From: Candidatus Levyibacteriota bacterium | GTDB lineage: Bacteria; Patescibacteriota; Microgenomatia; Levybacterales; UBA12049 | Assembly (NCBI GenBank): GCA_016199085.1 | Contig: JACQHJ010000008.1 | Coordinates: forward strand, 1-52,511 | DNA: 52,511 nt | Direction: 5' to 3' | In this document: one piece after another, positions 10,182 to 19,226 of the stretch | Layout of the letters: every line of letters begins with the position of its first letter | Numbering within the stretch: the first letter of the stretch is position 1 | Notes under the pieces: generated by a model | What the model saw: only the letters and a program-made list of their open reading frames with translations | Databases searched by the model: none | What the model was told of the DNA's origin: nothing | Program-made: the position numbers and the translations under genes

Positions 10182-13100
10182 GAAGAAAAAGATGTAAAAG
10201 CCTGTATTTTATCTGCAATTATAACGGGTTTGTCGTTTTTAGTATCAATTTTTCCTGTAATCAGGACTACGTTTTCTTTGGCCAGAATACTTTTATACAT
10301 GTCAAAGACTTTGGGAAAAATAACACACTCGATTAAGTTTCCGTTTTCATTACCGATCGTTATAAAAGCCATCTCTTTGCCTGATTTTTTGGTAAAGATT
10401 CTTCTAATTGTTTCAATTATTCCGCCAATTACAACTGTTTCGCTCGTTTTTTCTTCTTCAAGCGTTGCAATCTCGTGGGTGATTTGGGCCTTTATGGAAA
10501 TTAAATTGTCCATCTGTGGGTGGGCTGTTAAATAAAAGCCTAAAAATTCTTTTTCAAATGCAAGTTTTTCGTTTTGGGAAAATTCTTCGATCTCAACGGA
10601 TGTTATAGAAGAAAATGAAACACTAGCGTCATCATCGTCTCCAAAAAGGCTTCCCTGTCCGCTACTTCCTTCTTTTTTCTTTTTAGATGCCTTATCTACG
10701 ATTTCAGGATAATCCATTAAAAGCTTGGCTCTTTTGCCAAACCTGTCCATTGCCCCGGCTTTTATCAGGCTTTCAACGGTTTTTTTATTGATCGTAGAAA
10801 GATCAATTCTTTGACAAAAGTCCTCAAAACTCTTAAAATCACCCTTATTTCTGTTTTCTAAAGTGTTTCTAATAGCTGCATCTCCGACATTTTTAATGGC
10901 TGAAAGTCCAAAACGGATTTTTGTATTTTCTTCAATGGAGAATTCAGAATCTGATTTATTAATATCGGGCGGAAGAACTTCCACATTTAATCTCTTGCAT
11001 TCCGCAACAGCCATTGATATTTTCTCATTTTTTACAGGTCCTGTTGTTCCTCTGGATTCAGCTGTCAGAAGGGCCGTCATAAACTCGACAGGGAAATTTG
11101 CTTTAAGGTACGCAGTCCTGAAGGCAATTGTCGCGTAACAGGCTGCATGTGCCTTTCCGAATCCATAGCCTGCAAAAGGCTCGAATAAAATCCAAAGATT
11201 TTCAGCTTTTTCTTTAGTCATTCCGTTTGCAACACATCCGTTTACGAAATTATCATGTTCTTTTTTCATTTCTGAAGGAATCTTTTTGCCTACAGCTTTT
11301 CGAAGCTTGTCAGCTGTTAGCCAGGAGTATCCTGCAACCTTGATGGCTGTTAAAAGCATATCGTCCTGGAAGGTAATAATTCCGTATGATTCTTTTAAAA
11401 CATCTTCAAGTCTTTCGTCAGGGTATTTGATAAGCTTTGGGTTGTTCTTTCTTTTAATAAACTCAGGGATATTGGCCATTGGGCCGGGTCTGTATAAAGC
11501 AACCATTGCCTGAAGATCAAAAATAGTTGTAGGCTTTAGCTCTTTGATGTATCTTCTCATTCCGGGAGATTCCAGCTGGAATATTCCGGTTGTCTCGCCG
11601 GAGGCTAAAAGCTTATATGTTTTTTCATCTTCAAAAGTTATCTTTGAAAAATCAATTGTCTTTCCCTCATTTATCTGAATAAATCTTAAAGCTTCCTGGA
11701 TGATGGTTAAATTCCTAAGTCCTAAAAAGTCAATTTTCAAAAGACCAACGCCTGAAAAATCTGCTCCTATTGAGTACATGTCATACTGGGTGATTATTTT
11801 TTCTCCGTTTGTTTCCCTCTGAAGCGGAGTATATTCTGTAATATCTTTATCAGCTATGACCACGCCTGCTGCGTGAACAGATGCGTGTCTTGCTACACCT
11901 TCAAGTTTCCTGGCAAGGTTTAGAATTCTTTTAGTGTCATCTTCCATCGTGTAGGCAATTTTAAGCTCTGGACTTTGTTCTAAGGCTTTATCAATAGTCA
12001 TTGCGTGTCCTTGCCAGCCCGGGGGAATCATCTTGGAAATTCGGTCAGGAATCGCATAAGGATAGCCCAATACTCTTCCTACGTCTCGCACAGATCCCCT
12101 TGCTTCCATTGTTCCGAAGGTGATAATTTGGGCAACCTTATCATGTCCATATTTTTGTCTTACATACTCGATTACTTCATCCCTTCTATTGTCTGCAAAA
12201 TCAAGGTCAATATCGGGAGGGGATGGGCGCATGGGGTTTAAAAATCTTTCAAAAGGAAGTTTGAAAAAGAGGGGATCGATGTCAGAAATAGAAAGAGCAT
12301 ATGAAACGATTGAACCGGCATTTGATCCTCTTCCCGGTCCTACTGTAATGCCTTGGGATTTAGCCCAGTTTACAAAGTCGGCTACAATTAAAATATAAGT
12401 TTCGTAGCCTTTGCCTAGAATTACAGATAGTTCATAGTCTGTTCTTTCCTTAATCTCTTTAGTGATTTCTTTGTACCTTTTCTTAAGTCCAACTTTTACT
12501 TTTTCTTTCATAACATCAGCCGGGGTTTTCCCTTTGGGGACTTCAAAGATAGGCATTATCCATTTGTCCAATGGAATTTCAACGTTGCAATCTCTAGCAA
12601 TTTTTATCGTGTTTTCAATTGCCTCAGGAGTCTGGACAAAAAGACCTGTCATTTCCTCTGGGGATTTAATGTAGAAATCAGGGGAGTCAATCATGGATAA
12701 TTTTCTATCCTTGTCTGCCATGAATGTTTGCGTTTGGATACAAAGTAAAGCTTCCTGGGCTTCGGCATCATCATGTTTTACATAATGATTGTCGTTGGTT
12801 GCAACCAAGGGAAGACCTAATTTTTGAGACATTTCAATAAGTTTTGGGTTGACAATATCTTGATCAGGGACATGGGCGTGTTTTTGAATTTCCAGATAAA
12901 AGTTGTCTTTTCCGAAGATTTCTAAAAGCTTCAAAGCTCTTTCTTCGGCCTGCTTTTCCTGGTTTCTTAAAAGAGGCTCTGTTACAAATCCGTTAACACA
13001 GGCCGTAAGGCAGATTAATCCTTCATGGTACTTTTCTAAAACTTCAAGGTCAGCTCTTGGTTTATAATAATATCCTTCAAGACCGGCAACAGAAATTACC

Positions 13101-13411
13101 TTCATCAAGTTTTTATAACCCTGATAGTCTTTGGCAAGAAGAATAAGGTGGTTTGAGTCTGAATCAACTCCGGCTTCCTTATCGTGTCTTGATCTTTTGG
13201 CGATATATATTTCAGCACCGATTATCGGCTTTATCTCTTGGGCAACACATTCCTTATAAAACTTAATAACTCCATACATGTTGCCATGGTCTGTAATGGC
13301 AATTGCCTTCATCCCAAGCTCTTTGACACGGGTAACCATGTCTTTTGCTTTTGAAAGACCGTCTAGGAGTGAAAACTCGCTGTGGTTATGAAGGTGTACA
13401 AAGTCAGCCAT
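10178..13411 (-). CDS. dnaE: DNA polymerase III alpha subunit
   Basis: A 1077-residue C-family replicative polymerase. The N-terminal PHP domain (about 1-270) begins with HLHNHSEFSLLDG and keeps its metal-ligand-like histidines. Catalytic aspartates lie in PDIDLDFADNRRDE (about residue 400) and in LLKIDFLGLRNL (about residue 558). A helix-hairpin-helix region and a C-terminal OB fold (VVIGGIIETIRRIFTKKSGK onward) follow. It is somewhat shorter than the E. coli protein (1160), mostly at the extreme C-terminus. It follows the GGDEF gene by 2 bp on the same strand. Confidence 0.97.
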   Translation of the reverse strand: MADFVHLHNHSEFSLLDGLSKAKDMVTRVKELGMKAIAITDHGNMYGVIKFYKECVAQEIKPIIGAEIYIAKRSRHDKEAGVDSDSNHLILLAKDYQGYKNLMKVISVAGLEGYYYKPRADLEVLEKYHEGLICLTACVNGFVTEPLLRNQEKQAEERALKLLEIFGKDNFYLEIQKHAHVPDQDIVNPKLIEMSQKLGLPLVATNDNHYVKHDDAEAQEALLCIQTQTFMADKDRKLSMIDSPDFYIKSPEEMTGLFVQTPEAIENTIKIARDCNVEIPLDKWIMPIFEVPKGKTPADVMKEKVKVGLKKRYKEITKEIKERTDYELSVILGKGYETYILIVADFVNWAKSQGITVGPGRGSNAGSIVSYALSISDIDPLFFKLPFERFLNPMRPSPPDIDLDFADNRRDEVIEYVRQKYGHDKVAQIITFGTMEARGSVRDVGRVLGYPYAIPDRISKMIPPGWQGHAMTIDKALEQSPELKIAYTMEDDTKRILNLARKLEGVARHASVHAAGVVIADKDITEYTPLQRETNGEKIITQYDMYSIGADFSGVGLLKIDFLGLRNLTIIQEALRFIQINEGKTIDFSKITFEDEKTYKLLASGETTGIFQLESPGMRRYIKELKPTTIFDLQAMVALYRPGPMANIPEFIKRKNNPKLIKYPDERLEDVLKESYGIITFQDDMLLTAIKVAGYSWLTADKLRKAVGKKIPSEMKKEHDNFVNGCVANGMTKEKAENLWILFEPFAGYGFGKAHAACYATIAFRTAYLKANFPVEFMTALLTAESRGTTGPVKNEKISMAVAECKRLNVEVLPPDINKSDSEFSIEENTKIRFGLSAIKNVGDAAIRNTLENRNKGDFKSFEDFCQRIDLSTINKKTVESLIKAGAMDRFGKRAKLLMDYPEIVDKASKKKKEGSSGQGSLFGDDDDASVSFSSITSVEIEEFSQNEKLAFEKEFLGFYLTAHPQMDNLISIKAQITHEIATLEEEKTSETVVIGGIIETIRRIFTKKSGKEMAFITIGNENGNLIECVIFPKVFDMYKSILAKENVVLITGKIDTKNDKPVIIADKIQAFTSFSS

Positions 13412-13413
13412 AT

Positions 13414-14199
13414 TTAAGGATTGTTTTTCTCAAAAATTGAAAGAGAATTCGTGTCTCCTGCAAGTTTGCTTTGTTTTTTAGCTTCATACATTGCATGATC
13501 AGCATCATCAAAAGACTGAGACGGGTTATCTAAGTCAACTGCGCTTGCTCCCATTGATATCGTAAGGCTTATCCCTTTTCCTTGCAAAACCTGTTGGGAG
13601 GGAAGCATGGCTAAGGAAAGATTAATTCTATTAAAAAGCTTTTCGATAGTTTCTTTATCTGCTCCCGAAAGTAATATTACAAATTCGTCACCACCGTATC
13701 TAGCGGCTTGTCCGTTTGTTTCTTCGTCTGACTCTTCAATTCTTGCCGCCGTATCTGTAGGTCTGATTTTGCTTCCCAACATGCCGCCAAATTCCGCAAG
13801 TAAACGATTTGCCCCTTCATGTCCAAGTGCCGTATTAATATCTTTAAACTTATTTAAATCTACAAAAAGAAGCACAAGTCCCTCTCCTGTTTTTTTTGCA
13901 CTTGCAACTTCGTGCTCGTAGATTTGTTTAAACGTTGCTAGGTTATTAAGTCTGGTAAGACTATCAATTTTTGCATCTTCAATGATTGAATCAACCTCTG
14001 TTCTTAAACTGTCTGCCGCTATAAATGCCGCATTCCTTTTTATTTTTCTTTCTTTAGGATCTGTAACATCAAAAAGCGCTCTTCTTACGTGAGGCAGGAC
14101 TCTTTCGTACCTTTTCCTAAGCTCTCCAAAAGGCGTCTTTCCGCCTTCTGATTGGCTTGGATTTGGTTTTGATACTGTCTCTGTTATTTCTTCGGTCAT
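13414..14199 (-). CDS. GGDEF domain protein (putative diguanylate cyclase)
   Basis: A 261-residue soluble protein. About 95 charged, helical N-terminal residues precede a GGDEF domain that starts at DSLTRLNN and has the metal-binding VDLNKFKDIN, an intact active site RYGGDEF (GGDEF at about 168-172) and the C-terminal HAMYEAKK. By family it would make cyclic di-GMP from two GTP. The usual RxxD product-inhibition site five residues before GGDEF is absent; an acidic insert (EESDEETNGQ) occupies that region. No membrane or recognisable sensor domain is seen. It overlaps the gatB stop by 4 bp and precedes dnaE by 2 bp. Confidence 0.85.
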   Translation of the reverse strand: MTEEITETVSKPNPSQSEGGKTPFGELRKRYERVLPHVRRALFDVTDPKERKIKRNAAFIAADSLRTEVDSIIEDAKIDSLTRLNNLATFKQIYEHEVASAKKTGEGLVLLFVDLNKFKDINTALGHEGANRLLAEFGGMLGSKIRPTDTAARIEESDEETNGQAARYGGDEFVILLSGADKETIEKLFNRINLSLAMLPSQQVLQGKGISLTISMGASAVDLDNPSQSFDDADHAMYEAKKQSKLAGDTNSLSIFEKNNP

Positions 14200-15509
14200 T
14201 TTAATTCCTCCACAATGAGATTTCTTAAATGGTTAACGTCAATCTTCTTTCTTAATACATACATAACCTGTCCTATGGCAAACTGTAGTACGCTTTCATT
14301 TCCCAAAGCATAGTCTGCCCTTATTTTGGGATTTTTGGCTAAAACTTCTTTAATGATTTTTATTAAGTCTTCTCTTGAAACATCTTCGATTTTACTTGAA
14401 GATAATATTTCTGCAATTAATTTCGCAGGAAACACATTATTAATATTAACTTTTTTGTTAATAATATGATTTGCTATTTGTTTTGGAGTGACAGCCTTGT
14501 CTAGTTTAACTGCTTCTTCAAAATAATCTGCCAAATCTATCTCTCTGGTTAGAATTTCCGCATTGTAGTCAGAAAGACGATATTGTTTTATAAATCTATT
14601 TAGTTTTTCATCCGGAAGCTCTGGTAGGCTCTCGTTTAGTTTTGCCAGCTCTTTTTCGTTCCATTTGATTGGAGGAATATCGGGTTCCGGAAAATATCTG
14701 TAGTCGTTTGCTTCTTCTTTTACTCGCTGGGTTACGGTTTTTTGTTTTGTCTCGTCCCAGCCTCTTGTTTCCTGAACGGGAGTTTCGCCTCTTTCTAGAA
14801 TCTCAAGCTGTCTTTTAATCTCAAAGTTAATAGCTTTCTCTACAAAACTAAAGGAATTGATGTTTTTAACTTCAACTTTGTATTTAGGTAGACTTTTAGA
14901 GTTTTCATCTAAAGAAATAGAGATGTTTGGCTCAAGACGCATCTGACCTTTCTCCATGTCTGCATCAGAGACTCCCAGGTATCTGACAATTTGCTGAAGT
15001 TTTTGAAGATAGGCTTTTACGTTCTTTGCATTATCAAAGTCAGGCTCTGTGACTATCTCAACCAAGGGAACTCCGCTTCGGTTAAAGTCGATTAAGGATA
15101 CTTTTTCTCCATCTACGGTTTCGTGTAGTAATTTTCCCGTATCTTCTTCCATGTGGACTCTGGTTATTCCGATTTTTGCTCCATTTACCGCAATTTCTCC
15201 TTTGAGGCAGAAAGGTTCATCGTACTGGGATATTTGATATCCCTTGGGGAGATCAGGGTAGAAGTAGTTTTTTCTATCAAACTTGGAAAAAGAGGGAATC
15301 GAACAGTTTAATGCCATTCCTATTTGCGTACACCACTGTATTGCCTTTCTATTTGCAACAGGAAGAGCTCCGGGAAGTCCTAGGCAGACTGGGCAGGTAT
15401 GAGTATTTGGTTCCTGTCCGAAATATTGGGCGCTACAATTACAAAACATCTTTCTTCTTGTTTTTAGTTCCACGTGTACCTCAAGGCCGATAATTACCCT
15501 ATGTTTCAT
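14196..15509 (-). CDS. gatB: Asp-tRNA(Asn)/Glu-tRNA(Gln) amidotransferase subunit B
   Basis: GatB, 437 residues from the chosen ATG at 15509 (MKHRVIIGLEVHVEL). The frame is open upstream to 15545, but the ATG is preceded by AAAGGA at a suitable distance and starts with the family N-terminus. The cysteine cluster FCNCSAQYFG plus CPVCLGLPG is the zinc site. HMEEDTGKL, DFNRSGVPLVEIV and the helical C-terminal YqeY-like tail (from about 290) are present. It activates the mischarged aminoacyl-tRNA with ATP. It overlaps gatA by 11 bp. Confidence 0.96.
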   Translation of the reverse strand: MKHRVIIGLEVHVELKTRRKMFCNCSAQYFGQEPNTHTCPVCLGLPGALPVANRKAIQWCTQIGMALNCSIPSFSKFDRKNYFYPDLPKGYQISQYDEPFCLKGEIAVNGAKIGITRVHMEEDTGKLLHETVDGEKVSLIDFNRSGVPLVEIVTEPDFDNAKNVKAYLQKLQQIVRYLGVSDADMEKGQMRLEPNISISLDENSKSLPKYKVEVKNINSFSFVEKAINFEIKRQLEILERGETPVQETRGWDETKQKTVTQRVKEEANDYRYFPEPDIPPIKWNEKELAKLNESLPELPDEKLNRFIKQYRLSDYNAEILTREIDLADYFEEAVKLDKAVTPKQIANHIINKKVNINNVFPAKLIAEILSSSKIEDVSREDLIKIIKEVLAKNPKIRADYALGNESVLQFAIGQVMYVLRKKIDVNHLRNLIVEELK

Positions 15510-16914
15510 AAGGATTCCTTTCAAACCATTTGTGCTCCTGTTCATATCTGTGTCCTAGATTAAATAGCAATTCTTCTTTAAAATGCGGACCGATTATCTG
15601 CATTCCGACGGGGAATCCGTCGACAAAGCCTGTTGGAATGGAAAGTCCCGGATGTCCTGTGATGTTGGCTGTAACCGTAAAAACATCTGATAAATACATT
15701 GACAGTGGATCGTTTGCTTTCTCCCCTATTTTCCATGGCAAAGTGGGGGAGACGGGTGCAATTATTGCGTCTACTTTTTTGAAAGCTTCTTCAAAATCTT
15801 TTATTAGAAGAGTTCTAACTTTTAAGGCCTTTTTGTAATATGCATCGTAATATCCAACACTAAGCGTAAAAGTTCCAAGCATGATTCTTCTTTTTGCTTC
15901 TTCTCCGAAAGTCTTCCTTTTGTTTCCATACCTTATCCCGTCGTATCTTGCCAGATTTGAGGATACTTCTGCTGGCTGGATAATGTAATAGGTAGCGATT
16001 GCATATTCAGTATGGGGAAGGCTTATTTGCTCAATTTTACAACCATTTTCCTCATAAAACTTGATTGCTTTTTCAATATTTTCCCGTACTTTTGGATCCA
16101 TTCCGGCAATGAAATACTCCTTTGGAATTCCAATTCTTATCCCTTTAATGTCTTTATCCAATTTTTTTGTGTAGTCAGGCACTTCAACGGTTGGAGTAGT
16201 TCCGTCAAGCGGGTCGTTTCCTGCGGTTACGTTTAAAAACAGGGCACTGTCTTCAACGTTTTTTGTAAAATGACCGATTGAGTCAAGAGATGAAGCCATG
16301 GCAACTATTCCGTATCTTGATACCCTTCCATAGGTTGGCTTTAGTCCTACAGTATTTGTAAAGCTGGCCGGAAGTCTGATGGAGCCTCCTGTATCTGTTC
16401 CAGTTGCTGCAATTGCCATTTGTGCAGAAACGCTGACTGCTGAACCGCTTGATGAGCCTCCTGGAACAAAATCAGTATTCCATGGGTTTTTAGTTGGTCC
16501 AAAATCTGAATTTTCGCCGCTTGAACCATGTGCCCAGGCATCTAAGTTCGTTTTTCCAATAATAACTGCTCCTGCTTCTTTAAGTCTTGCCACAACAGTT
16601 GCGTCAAAAGGCGGAATATATCCTTTTAAGACGTTTGATCCTGCTGTTGTTTGTATTCCCTTAGTTGAGTAGATGTCTTTTAGGGCAATGGGAATACCAA
16701 GAAGCGGTAGATCCTGACCTTCACTTAGCAATTTATCAGCGTGCTTTGCCTGTTCCAAAGCTTCAGATTTACAAACAGTAATAAAAGCATTTAGCTCACT
16801 GTTTTTCCTCTCAATTTGCTCAAGGTATGCATTTAGAAGTTCAACTGCACTGAAATCTTTTTTTAAAAGACCTTCCCTTGCTTTTTTAATTGTTAAGTTG
16901 TTATGGCTGGTCAT
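15499..16914 (-). CDS. gatA: Asp-tRNA(Asn)/Glu-tRNA(Gln) amidotransferase subunit A
   Basis: A 471-residue amidase-signature glutaminase. The Ser-cisSer-Lys triad is visible as Lys79 (GIPIALKDIY), Ser154 (PGGSSSGSAV) and Ser178 (TDTGGSIRLPAS), matching the numbering of known GatA enzymes. It releases ammonia from glutamine and channels it to GatB. The gene is coupled on both sides by overlaps (gatC 14 bp, gatB 11 bp). The presence of GatCAB implies that Gln-tRNA and/or Asn-tRNA are made by transamidation. Confidence 0.97.
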   Translation of the reverse strand: MTSHNNLTIKKAREGLLKKDFSAVELLNAYLEQIERKNSELNAFITVCKSEALEQAKHADKLLSEGQDLPLLGIPIALKDIYSTKGIQTTAGSNVLKGYIPPFDATVVARLKEAGAVIIGKTNLDAWAHGSSGENSDFGPTKNPWNTDFVPGGSSSGSAVSVSAQMAIAATGTDTGGSIRLPASFTNTVGLKPTYGRVSRYGIVAMASSLDSIGHFTKNVEDSALFLNVTAGNDPLDGTTPTVEVPDYTKKLDKDIKGIRIGIPKEYFIAGMDPKVRENIEKAIKFYEENGCKIEQISLPHTEYAIATYYIIQPAEVSSNLARYDGIRYGNKRKTFGEEAKRRIMLGTFTLSVGYYDAYYKKALKVRTLLIKDFEEAFKKVDAIIAPVSPTLPWKIGEKANDPLSMYLSDVFTVTANITGHPGLSIPTGFVDGFPVGMQIIGPHFKEELLFNLGHRYEQEHKWFERNPYET

Positions 16915-17188
16915 TTAATATTCCTTTCACCTTAAAGAGGCCATTGTGTTTGTTTTGGGAGTTAGATAAGGCATCATCTTGAGACAAAGAAGGAAAAGTT
17001 TGGTCATCAGAGGTAACATTTTCAAGACCCGTTACCTGGCTTGTTTCTGGGACGTTTTTGGTATCTACTTTTTGAAGCTTATCGATATAAGAAAGAATCG
17101 AGGATAATTGTTCTTCGTATTTTGCTATTTCTTCTTTAGACAGTGTTAGATTTGCCAATTTTGCAATGTGTAAAACATCGACTTTCAT
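16901..17188 (-). CDS. gatC: Asp-tRNA(Asn)/Glu-tRNA(Gln) amidotransferase subunit C
   Basis: A 95-residue GatC. The N-terminal VLHIAKLANLTLSKEEIAKYEEQLSSILSYI region (two helices, residues 5-35) and the VPETSQVTGLENVTSDD stretch are typical of the belt subunit that wraps the GatA-GatB interface. The first gene of gatCAB, it starts 8 bp downstream of the gatD stop and overlaps gatA by 14 bp. Confidence 0.93.
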   Translation of the reverse strand: MKVDVLHIAKLANLTLSKEEIAKYEEQLSSILSYIDKLQKVDTKNVPETSQVTGLENVTSDDQTFPSLSQDDALSNSQNKHNGLFKVKGILNDQP

Positions 17189-17196
17189 TTAGAATA

Positions 17197-17946
17197 TTAT
17201 ATTTCAATTCCTAGGCGTTTGGCAATTGCCAGTCTTGCATTTTCCTCGATTGCATCATCAAGTTTTTCAAGTGAAATCTTTTCTTTGTATTTTATTTCCA
17301 AAGCTTTTTGAATCAGATAATCGGCAAATACTGGGTTTTTGGGTAAAATTGGTCCGTGTAAATATGTCCCAAAGCTGTTTTTATAGATTGCCCCCTCAAG
17401 TCCATCCTCTGCGTTATTGCCAAATCCTTTAACAACTTTTCCAAACGGCATAAGGTTTTTACCAAGAAAGGTTCTTCCTCCGTGGTTTTCAAAGCCGATA
17501 AGCGTATAGTCCAATTCCCCAAATTTAAATGCAGCATTTCCGATAAGCCTTTTTGTATCCTCTCCCGGATTTTGGGTATAAAGATTAAATATCGAAAGGC
17601 CTTTTATTTTTTGTCCGTTTGCTTCCTTGTAGAAATTTCCCAAGAATTGATATGCGCCGCAGATGTATAAACCGGGTATTCCTTTTTCAATAATTGACTG
17701 GAGTTTATCTTTGTTTTTGGTTAAATCTTTGGCTACGGCTTGTTGCTGTTTATCCTGGGCTCCTCCCATCAAAATTAGATCACAAGAAATTAGATCTTTG
17801 AGGTCAAACCCAAGATTTAAGTATTTAACCTTTGTATCAATATTTCTCCATTTGCAGCGTTTTTGTAGGACAAAGACGTTACCTCTGTCTCCGTAAATGT
17901 TCATAAGCTCTGGATATAGCCAGCCGATTGTTAAACTCTTTTTCAT
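17197..17946 (-). CDS. gatD: Lipid II isoglutaminyl synthase, glutaminase subunit GatD
   Basis: A 249-residue CobB/CobQ-type class I glutamine amidotransferase. The nucleophile is Cys96 in PGLYICGAYQFLG and the catalytic His is His197 in GTYLHGPILPKNP. DLILMGGAQDKQQ and YGDRGNV are also characteristic of GatD. It supplies ammonia to MurT to amidate the D-Glu of lipid II to D-isoGln. The start codon overlaps the murT stop by 4 bp, the arrangement known for murT-gatD pairs. Confidence 0.9.
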   Translation of the reverse strand: MKKSLTIGWLYPELMNIYGDRGNVFVLQKRCKWRNIDTKVKYLNLGFDLKDLISCDLILMGGAQDKQQQAVAKDLTKNKDKLQSIIEKGIPGLYICGAYQFLGNFYKEANGQKIKGLSIFNLYTQNPGEDTKRLIGNAAFKFGELDYTLIGFENHGGRTFLGKNLMPFGKVVKGFGNNAEDGLEGAIYKNSFGTYLHGPILPKNPVFADYLIQKALEIKYKEKISLEKLDDAIEENARLAIAKRLGIEI

Positions 17947-19226
17947 AGTATTTTTTTACCAGTTAAAATCTCTCTTGTCTCAAGCATTGCTGAATAGTTG
18001 GGTAATACATATAGCTTTTCATTCTTGTCCAGATTTTCAATCATTTTGTCTATCGCGTTTCTTACGTTGTCTGTTATGTGAGCATAAACCTCGGCATATT
18101 TAAGTCTTAAAGCCATGTCATAAGCTCTTTGTCCCGAAACCATAATATTCATGTTTTTAGTTAAAATGTTTTCAAAATCAATGTCCCAAATCCAGGAAAC
18201 ATCTAAGCCGTCCGGGATCTGATCGTTTAGAACAATAAGTATGTTTTTCCCTCCTAACTTTCTAACAGTTGAAAGCGACTCGTTAAAGCTGATGGGGTTT
18301 TTGGAAAGGAATATCTGTATGTCTTTTTCCATAAAACTGACTGTTTCCTGTCTTCCGAAGGCGGGCTTAAACTCTCTTAGGGCATTCTTTATGGTTTTAT
18401 CGTTCACTTTAATCTGTTTTGCAAAAAGTACTGCTGCCAAGATATCGTACAGAGAATACGTTCCTTCAAGCGGAGGATAGAAATCTAGTTTAGAAAGATT
18501 TGGCTTTGGTCTTTTTAATCCGCATTTATCGCATTGCCATTTACCAAGATGCGAGAAGTAAAAACATTCAAAGGATAGTTTATTCTGGCATTTTGGGCAA
18601 AGGATTGAGTCTGCGCCGTGCTGTAAGGAAGAACTTGAAAGACTTTTGTCTTCCAGCCCGAAAAACAAAACATTCTTTTTAAGACTTTGGGCAAGATAGG
18701 CAACCTGAGGATCGTCGGCATTTAAAATAAGAGTTGTGTTGTCAAGTTTTTCAAGTGCCTTTTTCCAGTTGGAAGAGATTGTATCTATTTCACCGTATCT
18801 ATCAAGCTGGTCCCTAAAAAGGTTTAAAACTATGACGAAATCCGGTTTTATGCTGTCCACAAACAAAGGGAAAGCGTTTTCATCTACTTCAAAAAGTGCA
18901 AAGTCTTTTTTTAATTTCCCGTCCCATTTGCTTGAAATGATGATTGACGAAGCCATTCCGTTTAGGAGGTTGGCTCCGGACATGTTGTAGACGCTTTTTA
19001 GATTGTCTTTTTTTAAGATGGTTCTAATAAGTTTTGAGGTGGTTGTCTTTCCGTTTGTTCCGATAATTAAAACCGTTTTTACCTTAGATTTCCTAAGAGT
19101 TTGTCCGATAAAGTCCTTGTTTAAAGACAAAGCTATATGCCCTGGCCATGTTGATCCATTTCCAAGGTTAAGTAGCCTGACAAGACTGGAAAATATTTTC
19201 CCAAATATTATTATCAAGAAATTCAT
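17943..19226 (-). CDS. murT: Lipid II isoglutaminyl synthase, Mur ligase subunit MurT
   Basis: A 427-residue Mur-ligase-fold protein. The P-loop is GTNGKTTT at residues 56-63. A four-Cys zinc ribbon (CPKCQNKLSFEC then CDKCG, about 212-240) is inserted in the central domain. The C-terminal DUF1727 domain has NPISFNESLSTV and LNDQIPDGLDVSWIWD. With GatD it amidates lipid II using ATP and glutamine. Coupled to gatD (4 bp overlap) and to htpX (shared TAATG). No other mur gene is in the window. Confidence 0.92.
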   Translation of the reverse strand: MNFLIIIFGKIFSSLVRLLNLGNGSTWPGHIALSLNKDFIGQTLRKSKVKTVLIIGTNGKTTTSKLIRTILKKDNLKSVYNMSGANLLNGMASSIIISSKWDGKLKKDFALFEVDENAFPLFVDSIKPDFVIVLNLFRDQLDRYGEIDTISSNWKKALEKLDNTTLILNADDPQVAYLAQSLKKNVLFFGLEDKSLSSSSLQHGADSILCPKCQNKLSFECFYFSHLGKWQCDKCGLKRPKPNLSKLDFYPPLEGTYSLYDILAAVLFAKQIKVNDKTIKNALREFKPAFGRQETVSFMEKDIQIFLSKNPISFNESLSTVRKLGGKNILIVLNDQIPDGLDVSWIWDIDFENILTKNMNIMVSGQRAYDMALRLKYAEVYAHITDNVRNAIDKMIENLDKNEKLYVLPNYSAMLETREILTGKKIL

